From Bacillota bacterium (GTDB lineage Bacteria; Bacillota; Clostridia; Peptostreptococcales; Anaerovoracaceae), in contig JAFYYP010000027.1 of the NCBI GenBank assembly GCA_017557505.1, positions 1-52,698 on the forward strand: a DNA stretch of 52,698 nucleotides. Reading direction: 5' to 3'. Each line of letters starts with the position of its first letter. Within the stretch, counting starts at the first letter, position 1. Below the pieces are notes generated by a model. The model saw only the letters and a list, made by a program, of their open reading frames with translations. It made no database searches and was not told the DNA's origin. Both the position numbers and the translations under genes were made by a program. Shown in pieces: positions 42,904 to 50,600 of this stretch.

Positions 42904-44262
42904 ATGAAAAAGGTTTTAGTGATCGGTCTCGGCAAATCCGGTTTCGCGACAGCAGGTCTGCTGGCGGGCGAAGCGGATGTCACGTGCTGGGACTCCAAAG
43001 AGGAAAGCAAATTCGACGCGGCGGAGATCGCCGCATTAAAGGATAGAGGCGTGCGGTTTGCCTTTGGCGAAGCGCCGTCTGCCAAGAGATTCGATCTGCT
43101 GGTCTTGAGCCCGGGCGTACCGCCCACGATCCCCGTGTGCGAAGAGGCGAGGGAACTGGGCATCGAGATCTCCGGCGAACTCGAACAGGCGTACGAACAC
43201 TGCAAGGGCACGTTCTACGCGATCACGGGAACGAACGGCAAGACCACGACGACCGCGCTTACGGGCGAGATCTTCAAGGCCTCCGGCCGCAAGACGGAAG
43301 TCGTCGGCAACATCGGTCTGCCTTCCTCGGCCCGCGCGCTCGACGCGGACAAGGACACCTGCATGGTGACGGAAGTCTCGAGCTTCCAGCTGGAAACGAT
43401 CAAGGAATTCAAGCCGAAAGTATCAGCCATTCTGAATATAACGCCGGACCATCTGAACCGGCATGGCACATTCGAAGAATACGCGAGAGTCAAGGGCCTC
43501 GTGTTCGCGAACCAGGACGAAAACGACTACTTCGTCTACAACGCGGACGACCCCGAGACCGTGAAGATCGTGCCGACGTGCGAGAAAGCCGTTAAAGTCG
43601 CTTTCTCCCGCAAGTTCCGTCCCGAAGCGCCGTGTGCCTTCGCGGAAGACGGAAAGATGTACGTCGACGCAAACGACGGGGAAGGACCCCGCTTCGTCAT
43701 CGACACGAAGGACATCTATATTCCCGGCGCGCATAACCTCGAGAACGCGCTGGCGGCAGCTGCGATCAGCTACTTCGCCGGCATCGGCATCGACGTCATC
43801 GCCCGCCTGCTGCGCGAGTTCAAAGGCGTGGAACACCGCATCGAATTCGTGCGCGAGTTCAAGGGCGTGCGCTACGTCAACGACTCCAAGGGAACGAACC
43901 CCGACGCGTCCATCAAGGCCGTCGAGGCCACGGACACCCCCATCCTGCTCATCGCGGGAGGCTATGAGAAAAACTCGGATTTCACCGACTTCATAAACGG
44001 ATTTCATGGCAAGGTTAAATACCTGTTGCTGCTCGGCCAGACGGCGCAGCGCTTTGCGGAAACGGCGCGTGCGTGCGGATTCCCGGAGGAGCGCATGATC
44101 TTCTGCGCGGATATGAAAGAAGTGATCTCCCATGCCCGCAGATTGGCAGAGGTAGGAGACACTGTCCTCCTTTCTCCTGCTTCTGCCAGCTGGGGCATGT
44201 ACAACAATTTCGAAGAACGAGGCGAAGACTTCAAACAACTGGTCTTCGCGCTGGAAGAATAA
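42904..44262 (+). CDS. murD: UDP-MurNAc-L-alanine:D-glutamate ligase
   Basis: A 452-residue Mur ligase. The N-terminal Rossmann domain begins VLVIGLGKSGFATAGLL, the ATP loop is GTNGKTTTTALTGEI, and EVSSFQLETI, NITPDHLNRHGT, HNLENALAAAAI, NDSKGTNPDA and LLSPASASWGMY are all in order. Starts eight bases after mraY. Confidence 0.96.
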   Translation: MKKVLVIGLGKSGFATAGLLAGEADVTCWDSKEESKFDAAEIAALKDRGVRFAFGEAPSAKRFDLLVLSPGVPPTIPVCEEARELGIEISGELEQAYEHCKGTFYAITGTNGKTTTTALTGEIFKASGRKTEVVGNIGLPSSARALDADKDTCMVTEVSSFQLETIKEFKPKVSAILNITPDHLNRHGTFEEYARVKGLVFANQDENDYFVYNADDPETVKIVPTCEKAVKVAFSRKFRPEAPCAFAEDGKMYVDANDGEGPRFVIDTKDIYIPGAHNLENALAAAAISYFAGIGIDVIARLLREFKGVEHRIEFVREFKGVRYVNDSKGTNPDASIKAVEATDTPILLIAGGYEKNSDFTDFINGFHGKVKYLLLLGQTAQRFAETARACGFPEERMIFCADMKEVISHARRLAEVGDTVLLSPASASWGMYNNFEERGEDFKQLVFALEE

Positions 44263-44265
44263 CTT

Positions 44266-45399
44266 TTGGAAACTCTCAAAGACCGAAGAAAACCGAAAAA
44301 AGAAGGCGATTTCCTGATGGCGGCGCTCGTACTCGGGCTGTCGCTGTTTGGCATTGTCATGGTTTTCTCCGCCAGTTACTACACGTCGCTGAGCAAATTC
44401 GGCTACGCCTACGAGTATCTGAAGCAGGACGCCATCTGGATGGGCGTCGGCTGGGTCGCGTTTCTCTTTTTCGCGCACGTCGACTACCATCTGCTGAAGA
44501 TCATCGCCTGGCCTGCGCTCATCGTCGGCGGCATCCTTCTGGTATTGATCTTTACGCCTCTGGGCGTGACCCTCAACAACGCCACCCGCTGGCTGAACTT
44601 CGGTTTCGCCACGGTGATGCCCGGCGAGGTCATCAAATTCAGCCTCATCGTCTGGATCGCTACGTTTTTAGGCAATGACCGCGAAAAGATCCGTCGCACG
44701 AAAGACGGCCTTATTCCCATCACGGCCGTCCTGATGGTCGTGCTCGTGCTCATCGTCAAGCAGCCGAACATGTCCACGGCAGGCATCATCGCGATCCTGG
44801 TCGTCGGCATGATGTTCGTCGCCGGCATGCGCCTGTACTGGCTCGTCATCCTCGGCGGTCTCGGCATCGGCGGCTTCATCGCGGTCGTTCTCAGCCCGAA
44901 GGGCGCCTATATGCTGCAGCGCATCACGACGGCCATCGACCCGTTCGCGGACGAACTGGGCAGCGGCTATCAGGTCGTGCAGTCGCTCTTGGCGCTTGGC
45001 TCCGGCGGGGTCACCGGCGTGGGCCTTGGCAAGAGCATCCAGAAGGCGCTGTACCTGCCCGAACCTATGAACGACTTCATCACCGCCATCATCGGCGAGG
45101 AGCTGGGCCTCGTGGGCCTGCTGATCATGATGATCGCGTTCATGCTGCTGATCTGGCGCTGCTGCCGCATCGCGCTGCGCGCCAAGGACTATTACGGTAT
45201 GCTGCTTGCATCGGGCATCACGATCCTGCTCGGCACGCAGGTGATCCTGAACATCGCGGTCGTTTCGGCGTCGTTCTTCCCGACCGGCGTCGTTCTGCCG
45301 TTCATCACGCTGGGCGGCAACGCCACGCTCATCTTCCTGTCCCTGATGGGCATCCTGTTCAACATCTCCAAACACCCGTCCGAAGAGGTGACCCCATGA
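44266..45399 (+). CDS. ftsW: SEDS glycosyltransferase FtsW, TTG start
   Basis: A 377-residue polytopic wall polymerase. The first segment includes LFGIVMVFSASYYTS; KQDAIWMGVGW, TRWLNFG, KQPNMSTA, EPMNDFITAIIGEELGLVG and LPFITLGGNA are family blocks. The start is probably TTG at 44266, behind GGAAGAA, since it supplies the usual short basic N-terminus; the first ATG (17 codons on) would begin at the edge of the first membrane segment. It overlaps murG by four bases. Confidence 0.93.
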   Translation: METLKDRRKPKKEGDFLMAALVLGLSLFGIVMVFSASYYTSLSKFGYAYEYLKQDAIWMGVGWVAFLFFAHVDYHLLKIIAWPALIVGGILLVLIFTPLGVTLNNATRWLNFGFATVMPGEVIKFSLIVWIATFLGNDREKIRRTKDGLIPITAVLMVVLVLIVKQPNMSTAGIIAILVVGMMFVAGMRLYWLVILGGLGIGGFIAVVLSPKGAYMLQRITTAIDPFADELGSGYQVVQSLLALGSGGVTGVGLGKSIQKALYLPEPMNDFITAIIGEELGLVGLLIMMIAFMLLIWRCCRIALRAKDYYGMLLASGITILLGTQVILNIAVVSASFFPTGVVLPFITLGGNATLIFLSLMGILFNISKHPSEEVTP

Positions 45400-46496
45400 A
45401 AGCGATCTTAAGCTGTGCCGGCACGGGCGGCCATATCTATCCCGCCATCGCCATCGCCGATACGATACGCCGCATGGAGCCCGACGCGGACATCCTGTTT
45501 ATCGGCACCAAACACGGCATGGAGAACCGCCTCGTTCCGCAGGCGGGTTTTGCCATCCTCGGCATCGATGCCAGCGGCTTCAACCGCAAGAACCTGCTCA
45601 AGAACTTCAAGACCGCGCTCGACCTGGCGCGAGGCAGTCAGGAGACGGTGGCTATTCTGAAGGAATTCGAGCCCGACGTCGTGATCGGCACCGGCGGTTA
45701 CGTGACCGGCACAGTCGTGCGCAAGGCGGCCCAGATGGGCATTCCGTGCTACATCCACGAGCAGAACGTCGTGCCCGGCATGGCGAACAAGCTGCTCGAA
45801 AAATACGTGGAAAAAGTATTTATCTCATTCGAAGGCTCGCGCGAGTACTTCCAGGATAAAGATAAGCTGATCTTAAGCGGCAACCCGATCCGCCGCGACT
45901 TCCTCTCCGTCGATACCGAAGGCGCCCGCGAGCAGCTGGGCCTGACGGACAGCGACTTCATGATCCTCATCACGGGCGGCAGCCTCGGGGCCGAAGTGCC
46001 CAACATGGCAAGCCTGGACCTGATCCGCGTGCTGGCGCCGGACCCCAAAGGCGCGAAGATCTTCTTCGTCACCGGCAAGCGGTACTACGACGAGATTAAA
46101 GCGCAGGCTGACGCGATCGAAGGATCGGACAAGTTCGTCAAGGTCATCGACTATGCCGACAACATGCCCGTCCTGATGAGCGCAGCAGACCTGATCGTCA
46201 GCAGGGCAGGGGCCATCGCGCTGTCGGAGATCACCGCGAGCGGCAAACCTTCGATTTTGATCCCATCTCCGAACGTAACGAACAACCATCAATATTTTAA
46301 TGCAAAGTCCCTGGCAGATGCCGGCGCGGCCGTCCTCATCGAGGAGACCGAGCTGCAGAGCGGCTACGAGCCGTTCACAGACGCCGTGCAAAAGCTCATG
46401 GCGGACAGGGTGGCGCTGCACCGCATGGTGCTGGCTTCGGCGCAGCTGGGCCGGACCGACGCAGTTGACATTATCTACAAAAACATTAAAATATAA
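45396..46496 (+). CDS. murG: Lipid II synthase (UDP-GlcNAc transferase) MurG
   Basis: A 366-residue GT28 enzyme that turns lipid I into lipid II at the inner membrane face. CAGTGGHIYPAIAIA binds the acceptor, GTGGYVTGTVVRKA, IHEQNVVPGMANKLL and ITGGSLGAE are typical, and SRAGAIALSEITASGKPSIL with NHQYFNAKSL binds UDP-GlcNAc. It overlaps the ftsW end (ATGA). Confidence 0.96.
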   Translation: MKAILSCAGTGGHIYPAIAIADTIRRMEPDADILFIGTKHGMENRLVPQAGFAILGIDASGFNRKNLLKNFKTALDLARGSQETVAILKEFEPDVVIGTGGYVTGTVVRKAAQMGIPCYIHEQNVVPGMANKLLEKYVEKVFISFEGSREYFQDKDKLILSGNPIRRDFLSVDTEGAREQLGLTDSDFMILITGGSLGAEVPNMASLDLIRVLAPDPKGAKIFFVTGKRYYDEIKAQADAIEGSDKFVKVIDYADNMPVLMSAADLIVSRAGAIALSEITASGKPSILIPSPNVTNNHQYFNAKSLADAGAAVLIEETELQSGYEPFTDAVQKLMADRVALHRMVLASAQLGRTDAVDIIYKNIKI

Positions 46497-46499
46497 AGG

Positions 46500-47339
46500 A
46501 TGGACGATTATCAGGACTATTCTGCAGATTACCCGCAGGAAGAACACGTCTATACCGGGGAAGAGCTGTCCGGCTACGAGGAGTATGCTCCCGAGCAGCC
46601 GGTCTATACTTCCAAGAAGAAAAAGAAGAGGAGAAGAAAGCACTACTTCCTCCGCTTTTGTATTTTTTGCGCGCTTCTGTTCGGCCTGTATTACTTCCTG
46701 AACTCCGACTTCTTTGCCGTGCGCGAGTTCGAGGTGACCGGCAACCAGTACTACACGCCCGCGCAGATCATCGAGATGTCCGGGCTGCAGAGCGGGGTCA
46801 ACATGTTCTTCGAGACGAAGACCCGCCCCGCGCGCAACGCTCTGCTCGAAGATCCGTACATCCGCCTGGCGGAGATCAAGCGCAAGGTGCCCGGCACCAT
46901 CCAGATCAACCTGGTGGAGCGCCGCGAATACGCGGCCGTGCCGACGGGAGACCAGTACGTGCTGATCGACAACGAGGGCACTGTGCTGCGCATCGCCGAC
47001 GAAGAGCCCGCGCTGCCCATCCTCGGCAACATCGACATTACCGAAAGTACGCCCGGCAAGGCCCTGCAGGTCGAGCAGACCTATCTGCTGACCGACACGC
47101 TGTCGCTGCTGAACCTGGTCGAGGAGAACGATATCTACTTCAAGAAGATCGAGTTCTCGACCGTCATCATCCGCGCGTACATCTACGACGACCTGTACTG
47201 CGAAGGCGCGCCGGCCAACATCCGCGACAACATGGCCAGCATCCAGAAGCTGCTGCAGGAGCTGTACAAAGAGGAGATCACCCGCGGCGTCATCCGCGTC
47301 GGAACGGACAATTATCTGTCGTACAGCCCGTCGTATTAG
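46500..47339 (+). CDS. ftsQ: Cell division protein FtsQ/DivIB
   Basis: A 279-residue bitopic protein. Residues 1-45 are acidic with many tyrosines, then a Lys/Arg block, a membrane segment at about 51-67, and a POTRA domain (FAVREFEVTGNQYYTPAQII). The beta domain has RKVPGTIQINLVERREYA. It bridges FtsL/DivIC and the wall synthases. The only purine-rich stretch upstream abuts the ATG, so the ribosome site is poor. It ends the dcw cluster here; ftsA and ftsZ do not follow. Confidence 0.9.
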   Translation: MDDYQDYSADYPQEEHVYTGEELSGYEEYAPEQPVYTSKKKKKRRRKHYFLRFCIFCALLFGLYYFLNSDFFAVREFEVTGNQYYTPAQIIEMSGLQSGVNMFFETKTRPARNALLEDPYIRLAEIKRKVPGTIQINLVERREYAAVPTGDQYVLIDNEGTVLRIADEEPALPILGNIDITESTPGKALQVEQTYLLTDTLSLLNLVEENDIYFKKIEFSTVIIRAYIYDDLYCEGAPANIRDNMASIQKLLQELYKEEITRGVIRVGTDNYLSYSPSY

Positions 47340-47346
47340 AGCATAA

Positions 47347-47425
47347 TTATTCACAAGTTATACACGAGGTTTTGACACCCGCACCCCGGCCCAAACGCGC
47401 CGGGGTTTTTCTATGTTTTTCCACA
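47347..47425. other. Cluster of DnaA-box-like sequences
   Basis: TTATTCACA (47347-47355) and TTTTCCACA (47417-47425) each differ by one base from the DnaA box TTATCCACA. TTATACACG (47358-47366) differs by two and starts 11 bases after the first. They flank the ftsQ terminator. With no other origin features nearby this is only a sequence observation. Confidence 0.25.
47384..47410 (+). terminator. Intrinsic terminator of the dcw cluster
   Basis: CCCCGGC (47384-47390) pairs with GCCGGGG (47399-47405) across an 8-base loop, followed by TTTTT, 44 bases after the ftsQ stop. Confidence 0.88.
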
Positions 47426-47429
47426 TCGA

Positions 47430-47462
47430 TGCCGTTCGTGCAAAAAATCTGCCGTTCGTGCA
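47430..47462 (+). promoter_or_regulatory. 13-bp direct repeats upstream of the surface-protein promoter
   Basis: TGCCGTTCGTGCA occurs at 47430-47442 and again at 47450-47462, exactly 20 bases apart (about two helical turns) and ending 7 bases before the -35. This is the usual geometry for an activator operator. Confidence 0.6.
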
Positions 47463-47469
47463 TGCAGGC

Positions 47470-47497
47470 TTGCGTAAGTGACAAAAACCCCTATAAT
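47470..47497 (+). promoter_or_regulatory. Promoter of the surface-protein gene
   Basis: TTGCGT (47470-47475), a 16-base spacer and TATAAT (47492-47497). Transcription would begin about 170 bases before the start codon. Confidence 0.65.
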
Positions 47498-47676
47498 GGA
47501 GGATGGCTGAAAATGGGCTGATTTTGACGTATTTTGTGAAAATTCACGAGAATTTGCCGCAAAACTCTGTCGAAATCGCACAAAAAGCCTCGCAACCGTT
47601 GAAATTGGAACCATCCCGTTTCCGGGGGCGTCTAACAGTTAAACCATATAGTTAATTTATATGAAAGGAATGCTGT
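47498..47676 (+). other. Long 5' leader of the surface-protein gene
   Basis: This stretch has no open frame that I trust. It holds a small palindrome (GTGAAAATTCAC, 47536-47547) and, just before the ribosome site, an inverted repeat CATATA/TATATG (47645-47650 and 47658-47663). The ribosome site is GAAAGGAA. I do not recognise a known riboswitch. Confidence 0.4.
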
Positions 47677-50600
47677 ATGAGTAAGTTGTATCGAACTACC
47701 AGCTGGAGACGCGTTCTCGCTCTCGCGCTCGTGTTCATCATGACCCTCTCCATTCTGGGAAGCAGCGGGTACACCGTATTCGCTGAAGACCTGATGGGTC
47801 AGGACGAAGCACCCGTCGCAGAGGAGACCGTCACAGCCGAGCCTGCAGAGGCTGAGACCGAAGAGGTCTCTCAGGCGGTCGAATCCGAGGAGGCAGCTCC
47901 TCCGGAGGAGACAGAAGCTGAGCCTGTCGAAGCGGCCGAAGAAGCCGCACCGGCAGACGAAGCCGAAGCAGGGGCACTCCCCGAAGAGGGCGAGACAACT
48001 GAGGATCCGGCAGAGGCCGAGGGAGCCGCGGAGGGCGAAGCAGAAGCAGAACCCGCTGCGAGCGAAGATCCGGCCGAGGAAGCCGAAGCGGAAGCAGAGC
48101 CTGCCGAAGAGACAGAGGAAGCCGAAGCGGAAGATCCTGCAGAGGTCGAGGATGAAGATCTGACCCTCGTCGAGGAAGCAGCCCAGGCGATCATCGATGA
48201 CGACGGAGCCGACGCTCCCGCCGCCGAGAAGGGCGAAGAACCCGCCGAAGCCGAGGAGCCTGCGGAAGAACCCGCAGAGGAGCCGGCCGAAGAACCGGCC
48301 GAACCCGTCGAAGAACCCGAAGCACCCGCAGAAGAACCTGCGGCTGGTTCTGTTGTGGAGGAATTCCTGAGAGGCATCGAAGCCGAGATGGAAGCCCCCG
48401 CCGAGGAACCTGTGGAGGGAGAGGCGATTGTTGAGGGCGAAGAGGGCGAAGGCGAAGCCGAACCTCTGATAGACCCGGAAACCGGTTACATCATCGATCC
48501 TGAAACAGGAGCGCTGATCGACCCCGAGACCGGACTGCCGGTGGAGGAAGAGGCGGAAGAAGAACCGGAAGTTGTTTATCTGACTGCCGGTCAGTTCAAG
48601 TCCCCGATCAAGAACGGCGCAAGAGTCGTCGTCGAATTTGGTGATGAGACCTTCCCCGAAGGTACGACGATGGAAGTCGTCGAAATGGATGCGGAAGATT
48701 ACAGAGAGGCCGTCGAGGGCGAGATCACAGATGAGATCGCTAACATGCGTGCGTTCGACATCACTTTCTATGATGCCGAAGGAACGAAAATAGACCCGCT
48801 TCAGCCGATCAGCGTAAAGATCAGCGCATCCGGCCTGATGGACGAGACCAGCGAGCGCTCCGTCGTTCACATCGACGATAACGGTGATGCGACTCTGGTT
48901 GACGCTATTACCGACGCAAAGCCGGTTGAATTCACAGCGGATGACTTCTCGGTTTACGTGGTTGTGGAGACTGTAGTCCCCCGTTTGACCGTTACATTCA
49001 TGAACGGTTCGACCGAGATTACAACCAAGTATGTCAAAAAAGCTGATACTGCTGCAGAAGTCGATAAGATCCTCAACGATCCTGGTGCAGGCACCATTCC
49101 TGCCGGACAGGTCTTCAAGGGTTGGACGACAGAGGCGAACTATACGAGCAAAACCACATTCATGACTATTGCTGAGGTTCGTTCTGATGCTATGAGACGC
49201 GCAGCCGCTTTGACTACTGAGGATGGCGAAGTTACTTACTATGCGGCAATGTTTAAGCAATACGTTGTAACGTATAAAGCTCCTACCAGCCTTGAGATAG
49301 AGAATGCGCCACTGATCGTTATCGGCACCGAGACGGTTGAGATTCCGAGCAGAGAGACCAATGGTGATTATACTGTTAATATGGGTTATTCTACAGATAA
49401 CTCTCATAACTTTGAGGGTTGGAAGGTAATAGAAGGCCTGAGTAACGTCACTTCTCCAAGTGGTACGACAGCAAGTACTGTTTTCCCGAACGGTACGGAA
49501 ATCACCATTAAAGGCGATGTAGAATTCTCTACTGTCGCACCGGAAGGCCACTGGCTGGTATTCTTCGAAAACGGTAAAGGTGCAACCTATAACGCCCCGC
49601 GTTTTGTCGAGTCCGGCGACGTCACCAGTAATGACGGCCTGCTTGAAATGAAGCGGCTTGGTTATGTCTTTGATAACTGGTATGACGAAAGTCAGGTCAA
49701 TATAACTTATACATATGAACAAGATGGCGTTACCGTAAAGAGTTATTCTGCCACAAAGCGGGATAATGCAACGCCGTATGAGTTTGGGCATGAGATTGAC
49801 GAAACTACTAATCTGTATGCCATTTGGAATGCAATAGGCAACGCCAATTATACAGTGCTTATCTGGAAACAGAATGTTGCTGGTGATGGATACGATTTTG
49901 TCGAATCCGTTACAGTCAAAAATGCTGCTGTTGGTTCGACTCCGAATGTGGTAAATACTACCACCGGGCAGGTAACTGGTGCTGAAAAAACTATTGGAAC
50001 AGGTTTCCACTTTGAGGGTACAGACCAGGCTGAAAAGACTGTTGCTCCGGAAGGCAATACGGTCGTAAACGTTTATTGGGATCGAACAGAGTATACGCTG
50101 CGTTTCCAGGTTTATGGTTATACTTATACTGTTTCTACTGGTGATAATGATAATAGTCCAGAAAAATACGGCGATGTAAACGGCCAGAAAGCAAGAGTTT
50201 ATTGGAATAATGGTGCTTTCAGAACCTCGAATTCTAGATGGGGTACAGTTTATAACGGCACCGTTTATACCCGCTCTAACAATCAATCTTGGCAAACAAT
50301 AAAGGAAATCACGAAATTATATCAGCAGGATATTAGTGATAATTTCCCCATCGTTGGCACAAATGGTGTGACATACAATAATGGCGAACGCTGGATGCCT
50401 CAGAATAGTTCGCTTTTCAATGACGTTGTAGTTTATCTGGATGTAATGCCTTCGGAGAGCATTACGTTCCATTTAGATTCCAATAGTCACCCGACGCGAA
50501 CGATTCATTATTACGTCGAGGCTTTACCAGGTCAAACAGGTACGTCCACATTTGGCACAAATAGTTATGTGTTGTTGGATACTATAACTGCAAATCTGGG

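Noticed and set aside
47341-47680. Replication origin
   Set aside because: Only a few imperfect DnaA-like boxes are present, without dnaA/dnaN, an AT-rich unwinding region or a dense box array.
48475-48545. LPXTG-like sorting signal (DPETG units)
   Set aside because: The units are near the N-terminal third, repeated three times, and lack the following hydrophobic segment and basic tail; any true anchor would be beyond the window end.
47632-50295. A long minus-strand open frame of 887 codons opposite the surface-protein gene
   Set aside because: It is antisense to the Glu/Ala/Pro-rich region and beta repeats. Its translation shows no family, the sense strand has a signal peptide, ribosome site and recognisable repeats, and the lack of antisense stops follows from the codon bias.
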